Shown here: piece by piece, positions 29,322 through 36,771 of the stretch | How positions within the stretch are numbered: position 1 is the stretch's first letter | Layout: each line of letters starts with the position of its first letter | Source: Kiritimatiellia bacterium | GTDB lineage: Bacteria; Verrucomicrobiota; Kiritimatiellia; RFP12; UBA1067 | Direction: 5' to 3' | DNA: 36,771 bases | NCBI GenBank assembly: GCA_017525475.1 | Contig: JAFXST010000009.1 | Span: 1-36,771, forward strand | Position numbers and translations under genes: made by a program | Notes under the pieces: generated by a model | Database searches by the model: none | What the model was told of the DNA's origin: nothing | The model's input: only the letters and a program-made list of their open reading frames with translations

Positions 29322-30583
29322 TGAAACGGCTAATATATAACGCTCTCTTCGGCGTTGTATATCCGTTTCTCCTGCCGGGCTTCCTCTTGCGGATGTTCCG
29401 GCGGGGCGGTTACCGCGCGCGCATGGGAGATCGGTTCGCCTTGTATCCGCAGGCGATCTTGCGCAAACTCGAATCCTATGACGGCTGGGTGTGGATCCAT
29501 GCCGTGTCGGTGGGCGAGGTGCAGATCGCCGGGCAGCTGATGCGCGAATGGCGCGCGCAGGAGCCGGGCGTCAGGTTCTGCTTTTCCACCACCAGTTCCA
29601 CCGGCTGGAAAATGGCCGAGAAGGAAGTGGCGGCGGACGATTGCCTCATCTACAACCCGCTCGATTTCCCGAGCTGGGTCAAGAGCGCCATCAAGACCGT
29701 GCGGCCGCGCGCGATCGTGCTCACCGAATCGGAGCTCTGGCCCAACTTCATCTGGACGGCGCGCCGCTACGGCATCAAGCTCTATCTCGTCAACGCCCGC
29801 GTGAGCGACCGCAGCGCCCCGAGGTACCGGGCGGCCCGCTGGTTCTTCGCGAGCGTCCTCAACGCGTTCAGCCGCATATTCGCGCAGAGCGAACTCGACA
29901 AGTCGCGGCTCGTCGCGGCCGGGGCCGAGCCCGGCAAGGTCGAGGTCACCGGCTCGTTCAAGTTCGATGTCGCCCGGCGCAACGCGGCCAAGGAGCGGGA
30001 GCTCGCCGCCTGGACCGGCGACGGCGACATTCTCCTCGGCGGCTCCACCTGGCCGGGCGAAGACGAGGTGCTCCTCGGTATCTTCAAAAAGCTCAAGGCG
30101 GTCCGCCCCGACGCCAAACTCGTGATCGCACCCCGGCACTTCGAAAAGGCCGACGCGGTGGAGGCCAATATCGCCAAGGCCGGCTTCACTTGCGCGCGGC
30201 GCTCCAAGGGCACCGCGGGCGAGGTGTACCTGGCCGACACCACCGGCGAACTCATGGGGCTTTACGGTATCGCCAAGGTGGTGTTCGTTGGCAAGTCGCT
30301 ATGCGCGCACGGCTCGCAGAACATGATCGAGCCGTGCCTGTGCGGCAAGCCGACCTTGGTCGGGCCCTACACCGAGAATTTCCGCCCGGTGATGGCCGAT
30401 CTCCAGGAAGGCGGCGGCATCGTGCAGGTCGCGGACGCCGCGGAACTGGAGCGGGAAACGTTGAGGCTCTTTACCGACGACGGCGCTTCGGCCTCGCTGG
30501 GGAAACGGGCGTTCGCGGCCGTGGAGCGCCGCAAGGGAGTGGTGCCGAAAGTAGTTTCGGCCATACGCAGGGAGGCAAAATGA
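29321..30583 (+). CDS. waaA: 3-deoxy-D-manno-octulosonic acid (Kdo) transferase
   Basis: WaaA (KdtA) transfers Kdo from CMP-Kdo to lipid A precursor at the inner membrane. The 420 residues match GT30. There is an N-terminal membrane-anchoring helix (MKRLIYNALFGVVYPFLLPG) and the acceptor-side catalytic Glu66 in AVSVGEV. TESELWPNFIW, NARVSDRSAPRY, VTGSFKFD, GGSTWPGEDEVLL, IAPRH and the nucleotide-site SQNMIEP follow, close to GGHNPLE in relatives. The ATG overlaps the PglD-like stop as TGATG; an upstream in-frame ATG at 29138 lies inside that gene. This gene shows an LPS-type outer membrane. Whether it adds one or more Kdo residues cannot be seen. The next gene overlaps by ATGA. Confidence 0.94.
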   Translation: MKRLIYNALFGVVYPFLLPGFLLRMFRRGGYRARMGDRFALYPQAILRKLESYDGWVWIHAVSVGEVQIAGQLMREWRAQEPGVRFCFSTTSSTGWKMAEKEVAADDCLIYNPLDFPSWVKSAIKTVRPRAIVLTESELWPNFIWTARRYGIKLYLVNARVSDRSAPRYRAARWFFASVLNAFSRIFAQSELDKSRLVAAGAEPGKVEVTGSFKFDVARRNAAKERELAAWTGDGDILLGGSTWPGEDEVLLGIFKKLKAVRPDAKLVIAPRHFEKADAVEANIAKAGFTCARRSKGTAGEVYLADTTGELMGLYGIAKVVFVGKSLCAHGSQNMIEPCLCGKPTLVGPYTENFRPVMADLQEGGGIVQVADAAELERETLRLFTDDGASASLGKRAFAAVERRKGVVPKVVSAIRREAK

Positions 30584-31659
30584 AATTTCGCTATTGTTTG
30601 CTGGCGGCGCTGGCGCTCGCGGGGTGCAGCAAAGTGGAAAAGCCGGAGACTTCGCCGAGCTTCACCGGCGCGAGGATCGTTTCGTCCTATCTCGCCATTC
30701 TCGAAAAGCCCACCGCCACGCGCTGCCTCATCGCCGGCAGCCGCGCCGGCGACTACCGCGAATTCTTCGAGCGCGCCGGCCTCAAGGTCGACAATCTCGA
30801 CGAGAAGAGCGGCAAGTACGACATGGTCTTTATCGCGGGCGACACCAAGGGCCCGATCGGGATTCTGGTCGACAAGTGCCTGGCGGCCAAAGGCGTGCTG
30901 GCGCGGGTGGTGGACGCGCGGGAGAAGCGGATTAACGAACTCGAGACGGAGTTTACGCAGTTCAAGGCCCTGCTGCCGAGCGCCCATCTGTGGATGCCGG
31001 GCATCGAAGACTGGCTCCTGGTCGGACGGAGCGAAAGCGCCAAGATCAAGCTTTCGGCGATGATGGAAGTGTTCGCGCGCGAAGACTCCTTCGACGATCT
31101 GGACGCGGCCGGGTGTTCGTCGTTGCCGGAACTGTTCGCTTCCTACGTGGGCACGCTCGACGAAGTGCTGCCGGCGTTCGCCGGGCTCGACGGCGCGACG
31201 TTGGCGCGGCCGCAGTTTTTCGTGGCCAAGGCGATCCCGGCCATCGGCTGGATCGACGTGGACGAGGCGGTGGACGCCGACGTGATGGCGGCGGTGGCCG
31301 CCGAAAGCCGCGCCATGCAGGAAGCGCGGCGCACGGTATTGGAGGGCGGCATTCTCGCCGACGCCCACCAGATCGACGAGGCTACCGAAGCGTGGGCGCG
31401 CGCGGCGGCGGCCAATCCTCGCGACCCCATGCTGATCGACCGGCTGGAGCGGCTCTGGAAAAACGCCGACACGTTTTTCCGGGTGGGCAATTTCGCGCTG
31501 GCCGCCAAGTGCTACGAAACGTATCTCATGATCCGCCCCGACGATTGGCAAAGCGCCGAGGCGTTGGCGTTCTGCCTCAATCAGCTCGGGCAACGCGACC
31601 TTGCCGCGCAGATCCACGACAAGGCGATGCGCCTCAAGGATGGCAATCAGGCTCGATAA
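30580..31659 (+). CDS. Lipoprotein of unknown function with C-terminal TPR-like repeats
   Basis: I do not recognise this 359-residue protein. MKFRYCLLAALALAGC gives a clear signal sequence and lipobox (Cys16). Residues about 28-110 look like an alternating alpha/beta domain, beginning TRCLIAGSRAGDYREFFERAGLKVDNLDEKSGKYDMVFIAGD, which recalls a nucleotide- or SAM-binding fold without its glycine motif. A helical middle part follows. From about residue 260 there are TPR-like helix pairs (HQIDEATEAWARAAAANPRD and FALAAKCYETYLMIRPDDWQSAEALAFCLNQLGQ). It is probably an envelope scaffold or assembly factor. Its ribosome site GGAGG overlaps the waaA end. It sits between waaA and the ketosynthase, so a link to lipid or surface-polymer assembly is possible but unproven. 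Confidence 0.72.
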   Translation: MKFRYCLLAALALAGCSKVEKPETSPSFTGARIVSSYLAILEKPTATRCLIAGSRAGDYREFFERAGLKVDNLDEKSGKYDMVFIAGDTKGPIGILVDKCLAAKGVLARVVDAREKRINELETEFTQFKALLPSAHLWMPGIEDWLLVGRSESAKIKLSAMMEVFAREDSFDDLDAAGCSSLPELFASYVGTLDEVLPAFAGLDGATLARPQFFVAKAIPAIGWIDVDEAVDADVMAAVAAESRAMQEARRTVLEGGILADAHQIDEATEAWARAAAANPRDPMLIDRLERLWKNADTFFRVGNFALAAKCYETYLMIRPDDWQSAEALAFCLNQLGQRDLAAQIHDKAMRLKDGNQAR

Positions 31660-32701
31660 GCTGTTCGTCGCTTCGGCGCTGGGCGTGGGCAACGCTGAAA
31701 CCTGGGCCAATTACCGGGCGCATAACGCGCCGGGCATGCAGGAACTCCCGGGGGATATCCCCGGCCGCGCCATCTGGTTCGGCACCGTGCCGTTCGCGGG
31801 CGACGAAGCGCTCACCCGCACCAACCAGCTTTTGAAGCTCGCCTACGACAACCTTGCCGATGCCATAGCGGCGCTCAAGGCGAAGTACGGCGCAGCTCGC
31901 GTGGCCATCGTGCTCGGCGCCTCCAATACCGGCATCGACGAGGCCGAGAACCACGTGGACAAGTGGCTGGATTCCGGCGATAAGCCGGCGGCGATGGATT
32001 TTTCGATGATCGAGCTCGGCACCCCGAGTCTCTATCTCAAGCAATTGGCAGGCACCTCGGGTCCCGCCTATACGGTAAGCACCGCCTGTTCGTCGGCCAC
32101 CAAGGCGTTTGCCGCCGCGCGGCGCCTGATCGAGGCCGGCCATGCCGACGCCGCCATCGTGGGCGGGGTGGACGGCCGCTGCCGCTTTGCGATGAACGGC
32201 TTTCACGCGCTGGGCGCCTTGAGCGCGGGGCGGTGCCGCCCGCTCGCCGCCGATCGCGACGGCATCAACTTGGGCGAGGGCGTGGCGCTCTTCACCATGG
32301 AGCGCGATGTTGGCCGGGTGGAATTGTCAGGCGCCGGCGAATCGAGCGACGCCTACCACGCTACATCCCCCGACCCCGAAGGCCGGGGCGCCGAGGCGGC
32401 CATGGCCGGCGCCTTGCGCGATGCGGGCCTAAATAGCCGGGAGATCGACTACATCAATCTCCACGGCACCGGCACCGTGGCCAACGACGACATGGAGATG
32501 AAGGCCGTGCGCCGCGTTTTCGGCGAGACTCTGCCCGTGTACGAATCCACCAAGGATCTGACCGGCCATTGCCTGGGGGCGGCGGGCGCGGTGGAAGCCG
32601 CCATCTGCTATTTGCGCATCGCGAACGGCTTAAGCAAATCCTGTCTTTCCGCCAGTTTCGCATTCGGAGGGTCCAATGCCGCCATCGTCCTGCACGCTTG
32701 A
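31640..32701 (+). CDS. Beta-ketoacyl-ACP synthase, short FabF-like/aryl-polyene-type
   Basis: A 353-residue condensing enzyme. The Cys-His-His triad is complete: Cys150 in VSTACSSATKA, His275 in NLHGTGTVANDD and His310 in STKDLTGHCLGAAGAVE, with Lys305. It is about 60 residues shorter than FabF, with a reduced N-terminal part. In size and in its pairing with a hotdog dehydratase it resembles ketosynthases of aryl-polyene clusters (ApeO with ApeP/ApeI) more than FabB/FabF of core lipid synthesis. It needs an acyl carrier protein, none of which is in the window. The start ATG at 31640 lies 20 bases inside the lipoprotein gene; homology starts with IRLDKLFVASALGVG. The end overlaps the dehydratase gene by 26 bases. 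Confidence 0.82.
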   Translation: MAIRLDKLFVASALGVGNAETWANYRAHNAPGMQELPGDIPGRAIWFGTVPFAGDEALTRTNQLLKLAYDNLADAIAALKAKYGAARVAIVLGASNTGIDEAENHVDKWLDSGDKPAAMDFSMIELGTPSLYLKQLAGTSGPAYTVSTACSSATKAFAAARRLIEAGHADAAIVGGVDGRCRFAMNGFHALGALSAGRCRPLAADRDGINLGEGVALFTMERDVGRVELSGAGESSDAYHATSPDPEGRGAEAAMAGALRDAGLNSREIDYINLHGTGTVANDDMEMKAVRRVFGETLPVYESTKDLTGHCLGAAGAVEAAICYLRIANGLSKSCLSASFAFGGSNAAIVLHA

Positions 32702-33125
32702 GGAACTGTTGCCGCACCGCGCGCCGATGATCCTCATCGACCGGATCGAAGCTGTGGATCTCGAGGCCAAGACGCTTACGGCCTCGGTGACGATCAAGCC
32801 GCAATGGTCGGCCGCGCATACGGCCATCGAGTTCATGGCGCAAAGCGCGGCGGCGCTGGCGGGCTACGGCGATCGCGCCCGCCATCCAGGCCTTCCGGCG
32901 CGGCCCGGGTTTTTGTTGGGTACGCGCAAGCTTACGCTTAATATCCCCCGGTTCGAGCCGGGCGAAACATATTTCATCAAGGTGCATAACGAGTTCGGCG
33001 ACGACGTGGCCGGGAGCTTCAGCTGCACCGTGGAGGACCGGGAGGGCAAGGTTGCGGCCGCGGCCATCATCAACGCCTACCGCCCCCAAGACATCGAAAC
33101 TTTCATGAAAGGATCAATGCAATGA
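32676..33125 (+). CDS. Hotdog-fold 3-hydroxyacyl-ACP dehydratase, FabZ/ApeP-like
   Basis: A 149-residue single hotdog protein. ELLPHRAPMILIDRI (His14) is the FabZ-type catalytic-histidine motif. AHTAIEFMAQSAAALAGYG gives Glu52 as the expected second catalytic residue. The FPGxPVxPG turn of true FabZ is missing, which places it nearer to the ApeP/ApeI-type dehydratases that accompany polyene ketosynthases. PGFLLGTRKLTLN and FEPGETYFIKVHNEF complete the fold. It likely dehydrates the 3-hydroxyacyl chain produced after the ketosynthase step; a ketoreductase is not in the window. The ATG overlaps the ketosynthase by 26 bases, a sign of tight coupling. The end overlaps purE by ATGA. Confidence 0.8.
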   Translation: MPPSSCTLEELLPHRAPMILIDRIEAVDLEAKTLTASVTIKPQWSAAHTAIEFMAQSAAALAGYGDRARHPGLPARPGFLLGTRKLTLNIPRFEPGETYFIKVHNEFGDDVAGSFSCTVEDREGKVAAAAIINAYRPQDIETFMKGSMQ

Positions 33126-33622
33126 CCACCCCTGCAGTAGGTATCGTAATGGGTTCGGATTCGGATTGGCCGCTCGTCAAGAAGGCTTGCGAAACTTTGG
33201 ACAAGTTCGGCGTCGGCTACGAGACGCGCGTCATCTCCGCGCACCGCACCCCCGAAGTCGCCATCGAATATTCGCGCACGGCCGAAGCGCGCGGACTCAA
33301 GGTGATCATCGCCGCGGCGGGCGGGGCGGCGCACTTGGGCGGCGTCTTGGCGGCGGGTACGGTATTGCCGGTCATCGGCATTCCCGTCGCGGGCGGCGCG
33401 CTCAACGGGCTCGACGCGCTCTACGCCACGGTGCAGATGCCCTCGGGCGTGCCGGTGGCCACGGTGGCGGTAGGTAGCGCCGGTCCCGCCAACGCGGCCT
33501 TGCTCGCGGTGCAGATTCTGGGTACGGCCGATGCGGACTTGAGGCAGAAGTTCCGCGAACACAAGGCCGAACTCGCGCGCAAGGTGGCGGCGGCCAACGA
33601 CCGCATCCATCAAGGAGAGTAA
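33122..33622 (+). CDS. purE: N5-carboxyaminoimidazole ribonucleotide mutase (PurE class I)
   Basis: PurE converts N5-CAIR to CAIR in purine synthesis. The 166-residue protein has the N-terminal GSDSDWPLVKKA, SAHRTPE (39-45) and AAGGAAHLGG motifs that form the active site. LDALYATVQMPSGVPVATVAVG and NAALLAVQIL complete the class I pattern. No purK is adjacent, so the source of N5-CAIR must be elsewhere, or a class II-type reaction with CO2 might be used; the sequence looks class I. AAAGGA upstream is the ribosome site. It is a metabolic gene placed at the end of the envelope run, four bases before ettA. Confidence 0.94.
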   Translation: MTTPAVGIVMGSDSDWPLVKKACETLDKFGVGYETRVISAHRTPEVAIEYSRTAEARGLKVIIAAAGGAAHLGGVLAAGTVLPVIGIPVAGGALNGLDALYATVQMPSGVPVATVAVGSAGPANAALLAVQILGTADADLRQKFREHKAELARKVAAANDRIHQGE

Positions 33623-33626
33623 GCTT

Positions 33627-35227
<1,601 letters not shown>

Positions 35228-35231
<4 letters not shown>

Positions 35232-36265
35232 CGCCGGCCTGGTCCATATTGCCCGACGAGTGGAAGCCGATCCTCGCAGATCGGGGGCTAAGACCGTTTC
35301 GGGCCGACCAGATCCTGCAGGCGCTCTACCGCGACTACATCCAATCGTGGGACGAGGCCACCACCTTGCCCAAGGACCTGCGCGAGACGCTGAAACAAGA
35401 GTTCCCGCTCACTCCCTGCCGGGAGTTGGCGGTAAGCGCTTCGGCCGACGGCACCAAAAAACTGCTCCTCGGCTACGCCGACGGCAACAGCGTCGAAACG
35501 GTGCTCATCCCGGCGCGCGAGCGGTTCACCCAGTGCATTTCGACCCAGGTCGGCTGCGCCATGGGCTGCGCGTTCTGCGCGAGCGGCTCGCGCGGAGTGG
35601 TGCGCTCGCTTACCACCGACGAAATCGTGGCCGAATATCTCGCCGGCCGCCGCCACGGCGAAATCACCAACATCGTGGTGATGGGCATGGGCGAGCCGTT
35701 CAACAACTACGACGAGACCATCCGCGCCTTGAAGCTCGTCAACGCCGGGCGCGGTCCCAACCTCGGCGCGCGGCACATCACCATCTCGACCTGCGGGGTG
35801 GTGCCGGGCTTTGCGCGTTTGGCCGCCGAGGGCATCCAGTTCGAGCTTTCGGTTTCGCTCCACGCGCCCACCGACGAGCTCCGCAGCCGCCTCATGCCGG
35901 TCAACCGCCGCTGGCCGCTCGACGAGCTCCTCGCAGCCTGCGCCGCCTACACCAAGGCCACCAAGCGCATCATCACTTTCGAATATACCGTGATCGCCGG
36001 CGTCAACGATTCGCGCGCCATGGCCGAGGAACTGGCGCGGCAAGTGCGGCGCGTCCCCATGGCCAAGGTCAACCTGATCCCGCTTTCGCCCGTCGAGCAC
36101 CGGCCCGACTTCAAGACGCCCGACGACGCCACCATGCTCATGTTCCTCGACGTGCTCATGAAGCGCGGCGTCCAGACCATGCTCCGGCGTTCGCGCGGCA
36201 AAGACGCCAACGCCGCCTGCGGGCAACTAAGGCTCCACAATCTGAACAGCAAGAAAGAACCATAA
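35228..36265 (+). CDS. rlmN: 23S rRNA A2503 / tRNA A37 C2-methyltransferase RlmN
   Basis: RlmN is a radical-SAM enzyme that methylates C2 of A2503 in 23S rRNA and A37 of some tRNAs. The cluster motif is CAMGCAFC (Cys110, Cys114, Cys117). The two mechanistic cysteines are Cys103 (FTQCIS), seven residues before the cluster as in E. coli, and Cys331 (AACGQLR). Also seen are VVMGMGEPFNNYDE, ARHITISTCGVVPG and FELSVSLHAPTDELRS. The N-terminal helical accessory domain is present; the length is 345 residues. The ATG at 35228 overlaps ettA by ATGA; an in-frame start at 35177 would lie inside ettA. Cfr-type resistance enzymes are closely related, but the position and length fit RlmN. Confidence 0.94.
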
Positions 36266-36266
36266 G

Positions 36267-36771
36267 ATGATCCCCTACAAGACCTATCTCACCGAGAACG
36301 AAGTTCCCGAAGCCTGGTACAACATGCGCGCCGACATGAAGGTAAAGCCGGCGCCGCTCCTCAACCCCGCGACGCTTGAGCCCGTCACCGCCGCCGAGGC
36401 CGAGCGGATTTTCTGCAAGGAGTTGGTCAAGCAAGAGCTCGACGAAAACACCGCTTACTTCCCCATCCCCGGCGCCATCCGCGACTTCTACCGGATGTTC
36501 CGCCCCTCGCCGCTCATCCGCGCCTACTTCCTGGAGCGCGCCCTGGGCACGCCGGCCAAGATCTACTACAAGTTCGAGGGCAACAACACCTCGGGCTCGC
36601 ACAAGCTCAACTCCGCGATCGCGCAGGCCTACTACGCCAAGGAACAGGGGCTCAAGGGCGTCACCACCGAGACCGGCGCGGGCCAGTGGGGCACGGCGCT
36701 ATCGATGGCGTGCGCGTTCTTCGGGCTCGACTGCAAGGTGTACATGGTCAAGTGCTCCTACGAGCAAAAGC
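36267..36771 (+). CDS. trpB2: TrpB2-type tryptophan synthase beta chain, 3' end outside the window
   Basis: The frame opens at ATG 36267, one base after the rlmN stop, and stays open to the window end (168 residues visible). The start MIPYKTYLTENEVPEAWYNM and a long N-terminal region before FPIPGAIRDFYRMFRPSPLIRA are typical of the TrpB2 branch rather than the TrpA-bound TrpB1. The PLP lysine is Lys113 in SGSHKLNSAIAQAYYAK, and ETGAGQWGTALS is the substrate carboxylate loop. TrpB2 makes tryptophan from indole and serine; in many genomes it is separate from trpA, and it may act alone to salvage indole. Whether trpA lies downstream is not visible. It continues the gyrB gene chain. Confidence 0.9.
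   Translation, partial: MIPYKTYLTENEVPEAWYNMRADMKVKPAPLLNPATLEPVTAAEAERIFCKELVKQELDENTAYFPIPGAIRDFYRMFRPSPLIRAYFLERALGTPAKIYYKFEGNNTSGSHKLNSAIAQAYYAKEQGLKGVTTETGAGQWGTALSMACAFFGLDCKVYMVKCSYEQK

Noticed and set aside
32947-32960. GGTTCGAGCC resembling a tRNA T-arm
   Set aside because: It codes for part of the dehydratase (RFEPGE), and no cloverleaf can be drawn.

Overview
The window is a 36.8 kb piece of a GC-rich bacterial chromosome. Every gene I can support is on the + strand, and almost every gene touches or overlaps the next through ATGA, GTGA or TGATG junctions. The longest stretch without a gene is about 140 bases (6162-6301), and the only other clear leader is about 90 bases (21467-21558). 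I see no rRNA, tRNA, CRISPR array, insertion sequence, phage gene or attachment site. The 51-residue basic protein at 14147-14302 belongs to a family I know from the Planctomycetes-Verrucomicrobia-Chlamydiae group. WaaA and lipoproteins point to a Gram-negative envelope, and the flavodiiron protein points to an anaerobe or microaerobe. A Kiritimatiellota- or Verrucomicrobiota-like member of the PVC group is my inference, not a proven assignment.

Layout. (1) 1-6161: 3' part of parB, an M28 zinc hydrolase, flavodiiron protein, a class I aminotransferase and recD2. (2) 6162-13044: after a strong sigma70-type promoter, pyrB, a fused metX-metW gene, cysE, a GH20-like glycosidase, mtaB and recO. 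(3) 13041-17824: a lipoprotein parvulin with an unusual order of its signature segments, the PVC small basic protein, argS and dnaG. (4) 17821-21466: a moxR / DUF58 / BatD-like / von Willebrand A cluster. The DUF58 gene carries a one-base frameshift, and the BatD-like gene has two in-frame stops where glutamate codons are expected. (5) 21481-36771: after a second strong promoter, a run of 15 genes with no gap above 10 bases: gyrB, a compact murD, a LysM lipoprotein, ftsW, xseA, a PglC-like sugar-phosphate transferase, a PglD-like acetyltransferase, waaA, an unknown lipoprotein, a ketosynthase, a hotdog dehydratase, purE, ettA, rlmN and the 5' part of trpB2.

How the parts work together. Region 5 is mainly envelope building: peptidoglycan precursor (MurD), septal polymerase (FtsW), a LysM wall-binding lipoprotein, polyprenyl-linked sugar steps (PglC/PglD-like), Kdo transfer to lipid A (WaaA) and a small acyl-chain module (ketosynthase plus dehydratase). 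It is mixed with housekeeping genes for DNA topology, repair, translation and purine synthesis. Region 2 joins pyrimidine synthesis with sulfur amino-acid synthesis (MetX-MetW, CysE). Two lipoprotein genes (13041, 24814) seem to have their own promoters of the same design, hidden in the 3' ends of recO and murD.

Most of the window is ordinary core genome. The points that deserve a second look are the rearranged parvulin, the damaged MoxR cluster, the MetX-MetW fusion, the compact MurD, the triple CxC motif in the LysM lipoprotein and the orphan ketosynthase/dehydratase pair.
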